This document shows positions 28,957-38,615 of a DNA stretch of 64,000 bases, piece after piece. The stretch is from Bryopsis sp. KO-2023 (lineage: Eukaryota > Chlorophyta > Ulvophyceae > Bryopsidales > Bryopsidaceae). The stretch spans positions 2,170,001-2,234,000 of the forward strand of contig BSYQ01000005.1 in the NCBI GenBank assembly GCA_030272585.1. The letters run 5' to 3'. The notes under the pieces were generated by a model. It was not told where the DNA came from and ran no database searches. It saw only the letters and a program-made list of their open reading frames with translations. Both the position numbers and the translations under genes were made by a program. Position 1 is the stretch's first letter; every line of letters begins with the position of its first letter.

Positions 28957-31900
28957 TCATGCTCGGCTCGTTCGTGCAACGAACTCGGCCAGCAGATCTG
29001 AACAATGTGTCAGACTCTCCTTCGGCTCCCATGTTGCCTCATGGGGTTGGTATCCTTTCCAGCAAACCAAATAGCGTTTTGCTCTTCCTTTTCCCTTCTC
29101 CCTGACGATAGCCTCCACTTCATATTCCTCCTCTCCATCCAGCTCGTCGATAAGAGCCGGGCCGGGAGGTGCATCACGCATGAACTCCTCGGACCGCTTG
29201 TATTCTTTGAGCTTGGAGACGTGGAATGTAGGGTGAAGCCTCCAGCCTGGTGGGAGGTCGAGCCTATAGGCCACTGGTGATATTACGGCCTCAACCTTGA
29301 ACGGCCCGATGAACCTTCGCCTGACCTTGGCCGGAATGTGCTTGGTTACGGCCAGGGGGAGGTGGGCACTTCGGAGGCAAACCTCCTGTCCCACTGCGAA
29401 TTCCACATGTCGCCTCTTTTTGTTGGCGCTCTCACACATGGTCTCCTGGGCCGAAGCGTAGTTTGCTTTGGCCTCCTCCAGGTCTCGGTTCATTCGGCTC
29501 ACCATGGCCTCGGCCGCCTCCACGTTGGTACTCGGCCGGTCGGCCTCCAGGCCTCTTGGGTGTTGCCCATACATCAGGTAGAAAGGGGTGTATTTGGTGC
29601 TGGCGTTGACCGAATTGTTTGCAGCAAATTCGGCCGTGCTGAGGTATTCGCTCCATGTCTCCGGCCTTGCTTCAATGTAGGGCCGAAGGAAGTTCTCCAG
29701 TGTTCGGATTGTTACTTCGCTCTGTCCATCAGATTGCGGATGGTGAGCGGTCGACATCCTTAGATCGGTGCCCACGAGCCGAAACAACTCCTTGTAGAAC
29801 TGGCTCGTAAATCTTGGGTCTCGATCAGACACGATAACTTCCGGTATCCCTGAGGTGGGGAATACTTTGGAGAGAAAGAGCTCGGCATATCCTTTCGCCG
29901 AAACCTCCTTGGTGCACGGGACGAACTTGCACATCTTCGTGAGCCGATCCACAAAGACAGCCACGGCCGTGTACCCGTTAGACTTCGGTAAGTCAGTAAC
30001 GAGGTCGGTCGTCAGCTGCTCCCACTTGTAGGCCGGAACTGGCAGAGGGTGTAGCAACCCTTTCTGCTTGGAATTCTCGGTCTTCATCATCTGGCAAGTG
30101 GGGCACGATTCGACATAGTGGTTCACGGCTCGGCGCCAGCCTCTCCACCAATGTCTTCGGCTCACAAGCTCGGCTGTCCGAGCTTTCCCTGGATGTCCCG
30201 CCATCGGCACATCGTGGTGGTCGTGCAATACCACCTGGCGTTTAGAAACCGGCACAACAATTTTCGGCTCGGCTCCAATGTCTTTGGCTTGATACATGAG
30301 CAGCCCATCTGGGGTCAGGGTGTACCCCTGAACTGCTTGTCCATTGTCGAGTTGGGTCACGATTGGTCGAAGAATAGGGTCCTCCTTAATGGCGGCTTGC
30401 CAGTCTTGTGCCTCCCCGGGCGAGATTTTGGCCCCCAAAATCGCATTGAGCCGTAACTGTGGCTTGCGTGAAAGCGCATCGGCCACGAAGTTAGCACGGC
30501 CCGGAAGGTATAAAATCTTCGGCTTGATGGACTGGAAAGAGCCAGCCTTCAACCAACGTGTTTGAGTCCGGGACAGCACACGTTGCTGCAAAAAGTGGGT
30601 CGCTGGGAGGTGGTCGGTGTAGACGGTGGTGCCGCCTGGGGCACCCTCCAGGTAGTGCCTCCACTGAGCGAGAGCGTAGGAGATCCCCAGAAGCTCCCGT
30701 TCGTAGGCCGAATACTTCTGCTCGGCCGAGTTGAGGGAACGACTTAGAAAAGCTACGGGCTGGTAGCCCTCCTCTTTGCTGCCTTGCATCAGGGTAGCTC
30801 CCAACGCGAAGTCCGAGGCATCCGTCGCCACCACATACGGCTTGGCCGGGTCAGGAATCAAGAGAACTGGGGCCGATGTGAGTCGGTCCTTGAGCGCTTG
30901 AAAGGCTTCGGCTTGGGCCGAACCCCATTCCCAGGCTTGGTCCTTCTTGACGAGCTTCTGAATAGGAGCTGCGATCCGGGAGAATTCCCGAATAAACCGT
31001 CGGTAGTAGGACACCATGCCGAGGAAACTCCTGACCTCGGGCACCGACTGGAGCGGCTTCCAATCCTGGATGGCTTGGGTCTTGCTGCGATGTGGAGAGA
31101 TACCGTCGGCCGAAATCCAATGCCCCACGAAATCCAGTTCCTTAACGGCGATGGAACATTTGGACGCCTTCGCATAAAGCTTGTGCTCGGCCAGCTTATC
31201 CAGCACGAGCCGAAGGTGCTCCGCGTGTTCCTCCTCCGTCTTGCTATACACGATGATGTCATCCAGGAAGACCACAAGAAACTTGTCGTGGAAATCCCGG
31301 AAGAGGTCGTTCACCATCGCCATGAACTGGGGTGGCGCGTTGGTCAGGCCGAAGGGCACTACCTTGTACTCATAGTGCCCATACCGGGTCCGAAAGGCGG
31401 TCTTCTCCTGATCCTCGGCCCGGATCGGCATCTGCCAGTACCCCGATCGCAAATCCAGCCGGGTAAAAACCTTGGCGCCCTGGAGGCGGTCCAAAAGCTC
31501 CTCGGGCAAGGGAAGTGGGTAGCGATTTTTGACTGTCCGCTGGTTGATCCAACGGTAGTCAATACAAAAGCGGAGTCCGCCATCCTTCTTGTTAGCGAAG
31601 AGAATGGGGGCACCCCACGGGCTCTTGGAAGGCCGAATCAATTCTCGATCCAACATGTAATCGAGTTGTTTTCGGACCTCAGCGAGTTCGGCGGGAGAAA
31701 GCTTGTACATGGGCCGAAAGATCGGCTTCGTTCCTTCCTCCAACTCGATCTCGAATTCGTGTCCGTTCCTGACCGGTGGTGGTCCTTTGGGCAGGTCGGA
31801 CGCGAATACTCGCTTGTAATCGGTCAAGAGCCGTGTAATCGCTTTTGAGAGTTCCGGCCGAACTAGCTTGCTGATATCATCCTTCGTATGTTCATCCGCT

Positions 31901-32916
31901 GGTTCGGTTCCGGCCTCAGTGACCACTACCATTAACACTTCCGCTTGTCCCGCACGCGCATCCTTCATGAGCTTGGCCGCGGATGTTTGTTCCATGTCAC
32001 CCACGTTCATCGTCTCCGTGGGCCGTGGTTTGTCCGTTAGAGCCAGAGGAAGGGAAATACTTGTCCTTCCCCGCTGAACCGTGATCGTCCTTGTCCGGAA
32101 GCAAAGATCCGGATTCTCGGCTACGAGCCACGGAATGCCCAGTATCATTTCGTACGCCATATCCGGGAAGATATGGAAGTCCGAAACAAATGTGGCTTGG
32201 CCGGAACGAAATCGGACATTCTCGGCTCGGCCCTGGGTTTCGCCCTTGGAACCATCCGCCATGACCAGGGTGCGGCGCTGCCCAATCGCCTCCAATCCCA
32301 ACCGGGTTTGTGTCTCGGTGGAGACATAGTTTTCCCAGCTCCCGCTATCCACATATGCTGTCACCGGCTTGTTCCCCACTTGAATGGCTATTTCGAAGCC
32401 AGTGAAACGCCCCTTCGAACAGGTGTTGCCTGTCCGAGCTATAAAAGAAAAATTGTCGGCCACTGCAGAGTCGGCTCGACTTAGTGCCCCCGGCACTTGA
32501 TTGGAATCCTCCACCTCTCGGTTGCCTTGCGGGCCGAGCTGTACAGTAGGTGGTGGTTCCCTAGATGATACCCCGGGCCGTGTATGGCCAGTACCATCGG
32601 CTCCCTTACTGAGTCCTGTTCCAAGGGACTCGGCTCGCGCTGCAGTCTCGGAACTATGCGAGCTGGAGCTGGTGTTTATCCGTTTTACATGCTCTTCCGC
32701 CTTATCCTGCCAAGTAACGCTCTTGGCTATTTTTCCATCTTCTACTCCATCTGCTTGCTCCTCCCCAAAATCTTCCGGAACCTCGGCCCTGATACCACCC
32801 GCATTTGTGTCCAGGGTAGGTGGCCTCGCGCCCCGGACCTTCAGTTTATCGAACGCTTTGCGGCCGAGAGCTTGGGACAATTTCTGATCCCATGGTCTCC
32901 TCCGCATAAGTAGCAT
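28957..32916 (-). CDS. Gypsy-3 pol polyprotein, intact
   Basis: This is one open frame of 1,319 codons. In order it has a protease with D-S-G (AYVDSGSWENYVS), RT (FCIDYRWINQRTVKNRYPLP, FTRLDLRSGYWQM, catalytic FLDDIIVYS), RNase H (VATDASDFALGATL, YERELLGISYALAQW, VYTDHLPATHF), the integrase finger (H...H...CPTCQMMK), the integrase core (TTDLVTDLP, VIVSDRDPRF, HHPQSDGQSE), GPF/Y (RRFIGPFKVE) and a chromodomain (EEYEVEAIVREKGKG, YLVCWKGYQPHEATWEP). All catalytic residues are visible. It overlaps the 3' end of gag in the -1 frame, so it is probably made as a gag-pol frameshift product. The Met at 32,916 is only the first in frame. Confidence 0.95.
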   Translation of the reverse strand: MLLMRRRPWDQKLSQALGRKAFDKLKVRGARPPTLDTNAGGIRAEVPEDFGEEQADGVEDGKIAKSVTWQDKAEEHVKRINTSSSSHSSETAARAESLGTGLSKGADGTGHTRPGVSSREPPPTVQLGPQGNREVEDSNQVPGALSRADSAVADNFSFIARTGNTCSKGRFTGFEIAIQVGNKPVTAYVDSGSWENYVSTETQTRLGLEAIGQRRTLVMADGSKGETQGRAENVRFRSGQATFVSDFHIFPDMAYEMILGIPWLVAENPDLCFRTRTITVQRGRTSISLPLALTDKPRPTETMNVGDMEQTSAAKLMKDARAGQAEVLMVVVTEAGTEPADEHTKDDISKLVRPELSKAITRLLTDYKRVFASDLPKGPPPVRNGHEFEIELEEGTKPIFRPMYKLSPAELAEVRKQLDYMLDRELIRPSKSPWGAPILFANKKDGGLRFCIDYRWINQRTVKNRYPLPLPEELLDRLQGAKVFTRLDLRSGYWQMPIRAEDQEKTAFRTRYGHYEYKVVPFGLTNAPPQFMAMVNDLFRDFHDKFLVVFLDDIIVYSKTEEEHAEHLRLVLDKLAEHKLYAKASKCSIAVKELDFVGHWISADGISPHRSKTQAIQDWKPLQSVPEVRSFLGMVSYYRRFIREFSRIAAPIQKLVKKDQAWEWGSAQAEAFQALKDRLTSAPVLLIPDPAKPYVVATDASDFALGATLMQGSKEEGYQPVAFLSRSLNSAEQKYSAYERELLGISYALAQWRHYLEGAPGGTTVYTDHLPATHFLQQRVLSRTQTRWLKAGSFQSIKPKILYLPGRANFVADALSRKPQLRLNAILGAKISPGEAQDWQAAIKEDPILRPIVTQLDNGQAVQGYTLTPDGLLMYQAKDIGAEPKIVVPVSKRQVVLHDHHDVPMAGHPGKARTAELVSRRHWWRGWRRAVNHYVESCPTCQMMKTENSKQKGLLHPLPVPAYKWEQLTTDLVTDLPKSNGYTAVAVFVDRLTKMCKFVPCTKEVSAKGYAELFLSKVFPTSGIPEVIVSDRDPRFTSQFYKELFRLVGTDLRMSTAHHPQSDGQSEVTIRTLENFLRPYIEARPETWSEYLSTAEFAANNSVNASTKYTPFYLMYGQHPRGLEADRPSTNVEAAEAMVSRMNRDLEEAKANYASAQETMCESANKKRRHVEFAVGQEVCLRSAHLPLAVTKHIPAKVRRRFIGPFKVEAVISPVAYRLDLPPGWRLHPTFHVSKLKEYKRSEEFMRDAPPGPALIDELDGEEEYEVEAIVREKGKGRAKRYLVCWKGYQPHEATWEPKESLTHCSDLLAEFVARTSRA

Positions 32917-33838
32917 GATATTCCACCCCGGCCTCCTCTTCCACTTGGTGTGGTAGATCGGCCTCCTCCTCCTCGGCCTCCAAATCTTCCCCCACTGCGG
33001 CCACGGCCTCGGCCTCGGCCACGACTTGATCCTCCACCACGGTTGCCTCCAATGTAATTGATACGATCCCCTTCGGCTTTGGTGCCAATACTGTTAACTC
33101 TTGATCGCCTATTCCAACGCTGCTGACCGCCTCCTCGGCCTCCTCCCGAGTTGTGGAGTCCTCGAATACCATCCAGGCGTTCGGCCATCTCGATCGCGGC
33201 CTGTACGTCGTCCCGAATGAAGCCAACCACTTGACTTCGAATCGGCTCGCGCAAGCCCGCTGTGAATGCACTGTATGCTTCAGCGTCACTCATATCCGGT
33301 ATCCTGAAGCAAACGCTGTTGTAGCGCTTGATATAGTCCTTCACCGAGGTGGTCTGCCTGAGGGTTCGTAACTCAACTCGGGCATGTTCAGAGGTGGTAG
33401 TTGGTTGGAATAATTTTCGAGCCTCCTCGGCCCACGCACGCCAGTCGGCAAATGGTTGCCTCCGGCCCTCCATCACTTTAAGCTCGGTCAAGTTCATCCA
33501 CTCGGCCGCAGGCCCCTCCGTGTTGGCACAGATTACTTGGAGCCAGTATGCTTCTGGGATGGCTTGGGCACGGAACCATCGGCCCATGCGCATCAGCCAA
33601 TCGGTAACGTTGGCGGTACCGTTGAAGGCTCGTGGCATAGGCAATTTGACTTGCCTTAGGCCATTGCCTCCTGGTGCGTCTTGTGGCCCTCCGGGTAATT
33701 GTGGTCCAAACGGTCCTCCCGGTCCGCCAGGTCCTCCGGGACCTCCAGGTCCGTTCGGCCCGCCGCCAGGTCCATTTGGTCCTCCTCCCGGTCCATTCGG
33801 CCCACCAGATCCTCCTGGTCCATTCGGCCCACCAGATC
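32841..33838 (-). pseudogene. Gypsy-3 gag, C-terminal part with capsid and zinc knuckle
   Basis: After a Gly/Pro/Asn-rich linker (GGPNGPGG repeats), the capsid domain reads MPMPRAFNGTANVTDWLMRM, EAYWLQVICANTEGPAAEWM, ELRTLRQTTSVKDYIKRY. The C-terminus is Gly/Arg-rich with a Cys/His knuckle (CYLCGGDHGIRNC) and ends SIN-TGA at 32,841-32,843. The last codons ATA AAC TGA resemble the gag end of Gypsy-1, and the pol frame is -1 here as well. The N-terminal half is separated by a solo LTR at 33,844-34,453, so this gag is broken. Confidence 0.8.
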
Positions 33839-33843
33839 CTCCT

Positions 33844-34453
33844 TGAAACGAGCTACTTTTTTCAAGGTCCCCTCGCCCTCCTAGAGGAGGACGAGTGCCT
33901 TCCTCAAGCGTCTCGTTAGATAGAACTTCCTTACAAGAATAAAGTTATAAAGAAGATACAACGACCTTTTCCTTCCACACTCTTATACCCTAGCGCCACA
34001 GCGCATCAAACCCTTGTTCCTGTCGACGTGTCACTATTCACTAGGAATTCACACATCTCCTTGCCACCTCAACTGTGAACGTGCCCCTATTCCACGAGAA
34101 CTCACACGTCCAATTGACAACTCGACTTTGATGGCTGCCACATCATCATCCATCAAACTCCATCGAGCTTGGTTGTAGTCGTGACTCCAAGGGTGTCGCA
34201 CTACTGCACCTCTGCACCTCTGCACCTCTGCACCTCTGCACCTCTACACCGCTGCACCGCTGCACCTCTGCACTGCTGCACGCTGCATCCACCGCTGCAC
34301 GCTGCACCGCTGCACGCTGCACTCCTACACGCCGCACTCTCGCACGCTGCTCCTACACGTTGCACTCTTGCAACCTTCCCTTTTTCAGCTGCAGGAAGCA
34401 TGGCAACTACTCTTGTAGTTCCAGCTCGAGTGCTGCGATAACCAACCGTTACA
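33844..34453. mobile_element. Solo LTR of a fourth retrotransposon family inside Gypsy-3 gag
   Basis: The 610-base insert starts TGAAACG and ends CGTTACA, giving inverted TG...CA ends. It is flanked by CTCCT at 33,839-33,843 and 34,454-34,458. It splits the repetitive Gly/Pro/Asn-rich linker of gag. It has no coding sequence. AATAAA occurs at about 33,939 on the plus strand. It most likely remains from a full element lost by LTR-LTR recombination. Confidence 0.85.
34199..34330. repeat. CTGCACC-type tandem repeat inside the solo LTR
   Basis: Units of CTGCACCTCTGCACC, then CGCTGCACGCTGCACC-like variants, repeat along about 130 bases. This is simple-sequence expansion inside the LTR. Confidence 0.8.
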
Positions 34454-34458
34454 CTCCT

Positions 34459-35720
34459 GGTCCATTCGGCCCGCCACCTCCATCACCATCGTCCCCGCCT
34501 CCTCCTCCTGGCCGCCGTCTTCTTGGAGCGTCTCGGAATCCGGAGTTGGGGTCTTGCTGTCCAACTGAGGCATAGGAACCCAGGCCCGCAAACGGGTCCG
34601 TTCCCGAATTGAATCCGACAGCTCCAACTCCCTGTGGTTGACTGGGTCCAGGGGGTGGTTCTTGACGTGGTGCTATGGGAGGTCCTTGGCCGGATGGCGG
34701 TGTAGGATTGGTGGCTTGGTTCTGGCCGCTGGGTGGCCTTGCGGCGGCCGCTGGGTCTCTTCGGCTCGGCCTCGGCCCGCCCGTTGGTGCAGAACCGGGC
34801 TCTCGAATGACAGGTCCTGGTGGTGGTCCGGCTCGCCGTTGGTTGGGCACTCCACTGGGTGGCGCAAGAATAGGTACCGCGGGTGCATTGCTGATGATGG
34901 GAGAAACAAGGGGCGCGTCTTGAAAACTGGAAGACGGGGGTGGTCCGGGTGGCGCTTGTGTCGTTTGGGTCACAGTTTGGGTTCCGGCTCCGGCCATGTA
35001 CACAGGAATGACTTGGGGCTGCGCTGGAACTTGCTTGGACCATAACTTCACGAGCTCGTCCACGGATGGGTAGTCTTCCCGTAGACACTTTGTTTCGACC
35101 CCGAGCGTCTCGACAGCGGCCCGCTGGTCTGCCACTTGCAACGTGAGCCTTTCGGTCCGGGCTCCAAGGTCTTGGAAATCTTGAGCTGCCTTGGCGGCCG
35201 CACGTTCTTGGGCCAGGTACATACGTTCTTCCATTTCGGCCACGAGATGCCCGTTCTCGGCTTTGAGGTGCTCGAGCCGTCGGATGAACTCCTCTTCCAA
35301 CCGAACGCGGTCCTCCCAGTGATGGTCCTCCAGTTCGGCTCTCTGGTTCTCGAGGGCCGTGTTCATGGCGTCGGCCTGCTCGTTGGCCACTTGCCATTGT
35401 CGAGCTTCGGCTTCTTCGCGGGTATGATGGAGTTCTCCTCGCACTTCGTTGAGTGCTTGGTACAGCTCGGCCTGAGTACGTCCCGCCCATTCTTCGGTGT
35501 TGGCCGCCAGCTGGGCTACGGTGATAGAGGTCTCGTCTTGGTTCACCTCCACGTGGTGCACGTTCTGGACGTTGTGCTGGATATTGTTTTGCACAAATAC
35601 GCCTTGCACCGGAGGGGGATCTTCTTCGGTCCCCAGGCTCATGCTGTCCCCAGCGCTCATCTCCTCCACTCCGTCGGGATAGGCGATGGCTTCGGCTGGC
35701 TCGTACGGTATGAGGTCCAT
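34459..35720 (-). pseudogene. Gypsy-3 gag, N-terminal part
   Basis: It starts at 35,720 (MDLIPYEPAEAIAYPDGVEE). It has the block VFVQNNIQHNVQNVHHVEVN shared with Gypsy-1, a long coiled coil (AELYQALNEVRGELHHTREEAEARQ ... EERMYLAQERAAAKAAQ), a Pro-rich linker and a start of the Gly-rich linker where the solo LTR enters. It overlaps the preceding small ORF by 64 bases. It is broken by the solo LTR insertion. Confidence 0.8.
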
Positions 35721-36136
35721 GGTTGGACTCCGTGTGCGAGCCGTGGGTCCCGATTGCGAAGAGGTTCCTCGGCCGAGTTTGCCCGCCGGTTGCGTAGGTG
35801 CTCTTGGACTTCAGCGTAGAAACGCAGAAACTCCGGGTCGTTTCTTTCCTCCTCTGTGAAGCAGGAGTCACAGCTTCCGACACTTTCTGTGTCGTCGTTG
35901 TCGTTCGGCCCGGTAGGTGGTGGTACGGGGCTCGGCCTTCGAATAGGTGGTCCCTCAAGTCCAGGGGGTACGCCTTCGATCACGCTTGGTCCTCCGTAAC
36001 AAAAGGCCAATTGGTCGATATAAAATCTTCTCCAATGCGGTGCGACCAGCTCCTCTGGCACCGAGAGATAACGGAAGGTCGGGTGTTCGTGTGTGCCGGC
36101 GGAGGACTGGGGCGAGGTAGGGTGGCTGTTCGACAT
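35657..36136 (-). CDS. Gypsy-3 small ORF upstream of gag
   Basis: Starting at 36,136 (MSNSHPTSPQSSAGTHEHP), just after the primer-binding site, this frame encodes 159 residues and ends inside the gag start region, overlapping gag in another frame. It is Pro-rich in the middle, has an acidic NDNDDTESVGSCDSCF segment and a helix RNDPEFLRFYAEVQEHLRNR. The family is not recognised. The frame also stays open upstream into the LTR. It may be a separate leader protein or a 5' extension of gag reached by frameshifting. Confidence 0.5.
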   Translation of the reverse strand: MSNSHPTSPQSSAGTHEHPTFRYLSVPEELVAPHWRRFYIDQLAFCYGGPSVIEGVPPGLEGPPIRRPSPVPPPTGPNDNDDTESVGSCDSCFTEEERNDPEFLRFYAEVQEHLRNRRANSAEEPLRNRDPRLAHGVQPWTSYRTSQPKPSPIPTEWRR

Positions 36137-36160
36137 ACGGGTGGTATGGGTCTTGGTTCC

Positions 36161-36178
36161 GGCTTCGCTCCGAAACCA
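36161..36178 (-). promoter_or_regulatory. Gypsy-3 primer-binding site
   Basis: The minus strand reads TGGTTTCGGAGCGAAGCC two bases inside the 5' LTR. Its first 12 bases equal those of Gypsy-1 and Gypsy-2. Confidence 0.75.
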
Positions 36179-36180
36179 GT

Positions 36181-36572
36181 TGATACAAACGTTGGAACAA
36201 TGATAGACTAGTCGAGTGGACTTACGTCTAGAGCACGGAAACACTTCTTCAAACAAGGATCTTTACAAGATGTCCAAGTTACAATAAGGCTGTGGTCCGG
36301 GCCGAATAAGTATTCGGCCGGGCCGACAGCCTGTCCAACCCTTTCATCCAACTCAGCGTCCTAATGGCCCCTTGGCCGTGTCCTAATGGACCCTAAGCTG
36401 AATGTGAGGCTCCAGGCCGAACTGAGGGTTGCCACCTCAGAGGCGGTCTGGCCCTCTCCCTTAATGTGTGGCTATGATGATGGTGAGCTGGTTCGGTCCG
36501 ACTACTGTCAGGCCGAACCACGTGTTGGGTGAGTGGGCCGAACCGCGTGTCATACGACGGACGTTCGTATCA
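36181..36572 (-). repeat. Gypsy-3 5' LTR
   Basis: 392 bases, identical by eye to 26,480-26,871, flanked on the right by ATCAT (36,573-36,577). Confidence 0.95.
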
Positions 36573-36577
36573 ATCAT

Positions 36578-38024
36578 CCAAGTAGATCAAGACATATTTG
36601 CCAATCATACCATGGAAGACTGAGTTCATCAGTGTCTGAAACACTGCCGGTGCGTTTGATAATCCCATCGGGAGCACCCGGTACTCAAATAAACCAAAGG
36701 GTGTTTTGAAGGCTGTTTTGGGGATGTCATCTTCCTTGACTCTGACCTGCCAGTATCCGGCTCTCAGGTCAAGAGAAGTAAAACATCTCGAGCCTTGTAA
36801 CTCATCCAAGAGATCGTCGATCCGTGGAATCGGGAACTGATTCCGGATAGTTACTTTATTAAGACCCCTGTAGTCTGTGCACATCCTAAAGCCTGCATCC
36901 TTTTTCGGTACGAAAAGAACCGGAGCACCCCAAGGGCTAGAACTAGGTCTTATGAGCTTTTTGGCTAAGAGTTCGGACAATTGATCCTGAATCTCTTGCC
37001 GCTCTGCGGGTGAATACCGAAAAAGTGGCCGGTTTACAGGACGTGTACCTTCTTCTAAAGGAATGTCCACTTCTACGGCTCTTTTCGGGGGATATTCCGC
37101 CAAACCAGTTACAAACAAATCATCAAATTCCTCCAAGAGAGATTCCATCTCCTTCTCAGGGACTTGATCTGATTCACCGGTTTCCTCCGCTACACTTACA
37201 TGTGCGGGTACGTCCTGTACTTCACGAATTACCACCAGAAATGGTTGAAGAGAGGAATCCTTGAGTTTTCTCTTCACCTGTGGAATAGTGAGTAAGGAAC
37301 CAACATTTTTGTGGGGAATGCTTTGTTCTCCACCAGTGGCCTTGGGCAAAAGACCCTGGCGTATCAAGATCCGTTGATTTGCGGAATTCGTCACGGCACA
37401 CTTCTTCTCAAAGAAGTCCAAGACTGCCTTGCGATTTCGCAACCACGTATCACCCAAAATGATATCAAATTTCTCCATCAGATCAATCACCAAACAATTC
37501 AACTTCTCGCGGAAGCCTTGAATTTTCAGAGAGATCTTTGTTTCACCTAAGATATCAATATAACTCCCATTGGCCAATTCGGCTTGCGAACTTGTGGTTA
37601 CCTTGAAGGAAATCCCATTTTGTTCACAAAATCTCTTGGAAAGGAATGCTAATCCCTTAGCTCCTGAGTCCAAAAGACAATGGGCAGGAATGCCACTAAG
37701 AGTTCCCTCAAAGTGCATCGACATCCTGTCTTGGGTGAATAAATCTTGAGTATCCTTTGGTACCAAGGGGACAGGTGGGTCATAGTATACATTCACTGGC
37801 CAAGGAAGACCTGGAAGTCTTTTCCGGCGCTTTCCTTTCATAGCGGTGAACAAAACCATGCCCTTCTTGTATTGTGCAATTAGTCTCATAGAGGATAAGG
37901 CCGGATGCGGCTCTTTATTCCACTGAGGAACCAGAATGCAACAAGAAGTATTGTGTGGAGACTTATTCTTTTCTCTCACATAGTGATCAATGTATTTGTG
38001 AAGCTCCTTGAATGGAGGATTCAG
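36578..38024 (-). pseudogene. Gypsy-2 pol, N-terminal part: protease and RT up to the YLDD box
   Basis: After a TAA codon the same frame as gag continues LNPPFKELHKYIDHYV. It then has the protease (CLLDSGAKGLAFLS, ILGDTWLRNRKAV) and RT (RMCTDYRGLNKVTIRNQFPIP, FTSLDLRAGYWQVRV, KTAFKTPFGLFEYRVLPMGL) to VLIYLDD, where Gypsy-3 has inserted. The remainder resumes at 26,474. Apart from that split and the upstream stop the reading is intact. Confidence 0.9.
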
Positions 38025-38615
38025 TTATACATGTTCACCTGAAAGATTAGTCTCAAAAAACCCCTTACCAACACAAAACTTTGCACACAAGGCATTGGTT
38101 TGGTCTGAGTTAGCACACCCGTCCAAGCTAAACGCTTGTCCCGTGAGTGACTCGAGACGCTGAAACTCTGCCTTGAGTATTGTTTTGTCTGATTGGATAT
38201 TAGATCTTTCATTCACATCCTCTGGAGGGACAGAAGTTTGTGCTTCTTCCTGTTTCTCCTTTCTCTTTTGACCACGAGTCACGATAGGCGCTAAATGTGC
38301 ACTATCCACTTCCATTGGGTCACAATTAGGATGAGAATTCAAATCTTGCCTCAGAAATTTCAAGTCATGGGGCTTGGACCTCTGAGAAACATGTGTAACA
38401 ACCTCTTTGGGTTTTCCACATTTATGTCCTCGTGTCCAAGTCTCTCCACAAAACCAGCACAATCCCAACTGTTTGCGAGCTTTCAACTCTGCTTTGGTCA
38501 GTTGGCTGACTGATTTTCTCTTGGAAACTTGAGGTTTAGAGGAATGCTCAGTAGCATTTTTCCTCTCAGCAAAAGAATCACCTTGCCCCGTGTTCTTTTG
38601 GGTGGATTTCTGCAT
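38025..38615 (-). pseudogene. Gypsy-2 gag remnant with zinc knuckle
   Basis: The frame has a basic stretch and a plant-gypsy-type knuckle (LCWFCGETWTRGHKCGK), then polar sequence to SGEHV and a TAA at 38,025-38,027, after which the pol frame continues in phase. The usual capsid domain of about 250 residues ahead of the knuckle is absent: only about 530 bases separate this frame from the LTR and they encode nothing recognisable. Gag is therefore internally deleted, or this is a derivative that depends on another element. Confidence 0.7.

Larger units (their letters stand above)
26480..36572 (-). mobile_element. Gypsy-3: chromovirus nested in Gypsy-2
   Basis: Two 392-base LTRs (26,480-26,871 and 36,181-36,572) begin TGATACAAACG and end CGTTCGTATCA. 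The host bases ATCAT are duplicated at 26,475-26,479 and 36,573-36,577. The minus-strand order is LTR, primer site, small ORF, gag (split by a solo LTR), pol, an additional ORF, polypurine tract, LTR. Without the solo LTR it is about 9.5 kb, long for a chromovirus. The LTRs look identical by eye. Confidence 0.95.

Noticed and set aside
34199-34330. CRISPR-like array
   Set aside because: These are irregular CTGCACC simple repeats without spacers, in a eukaryotic LTR.
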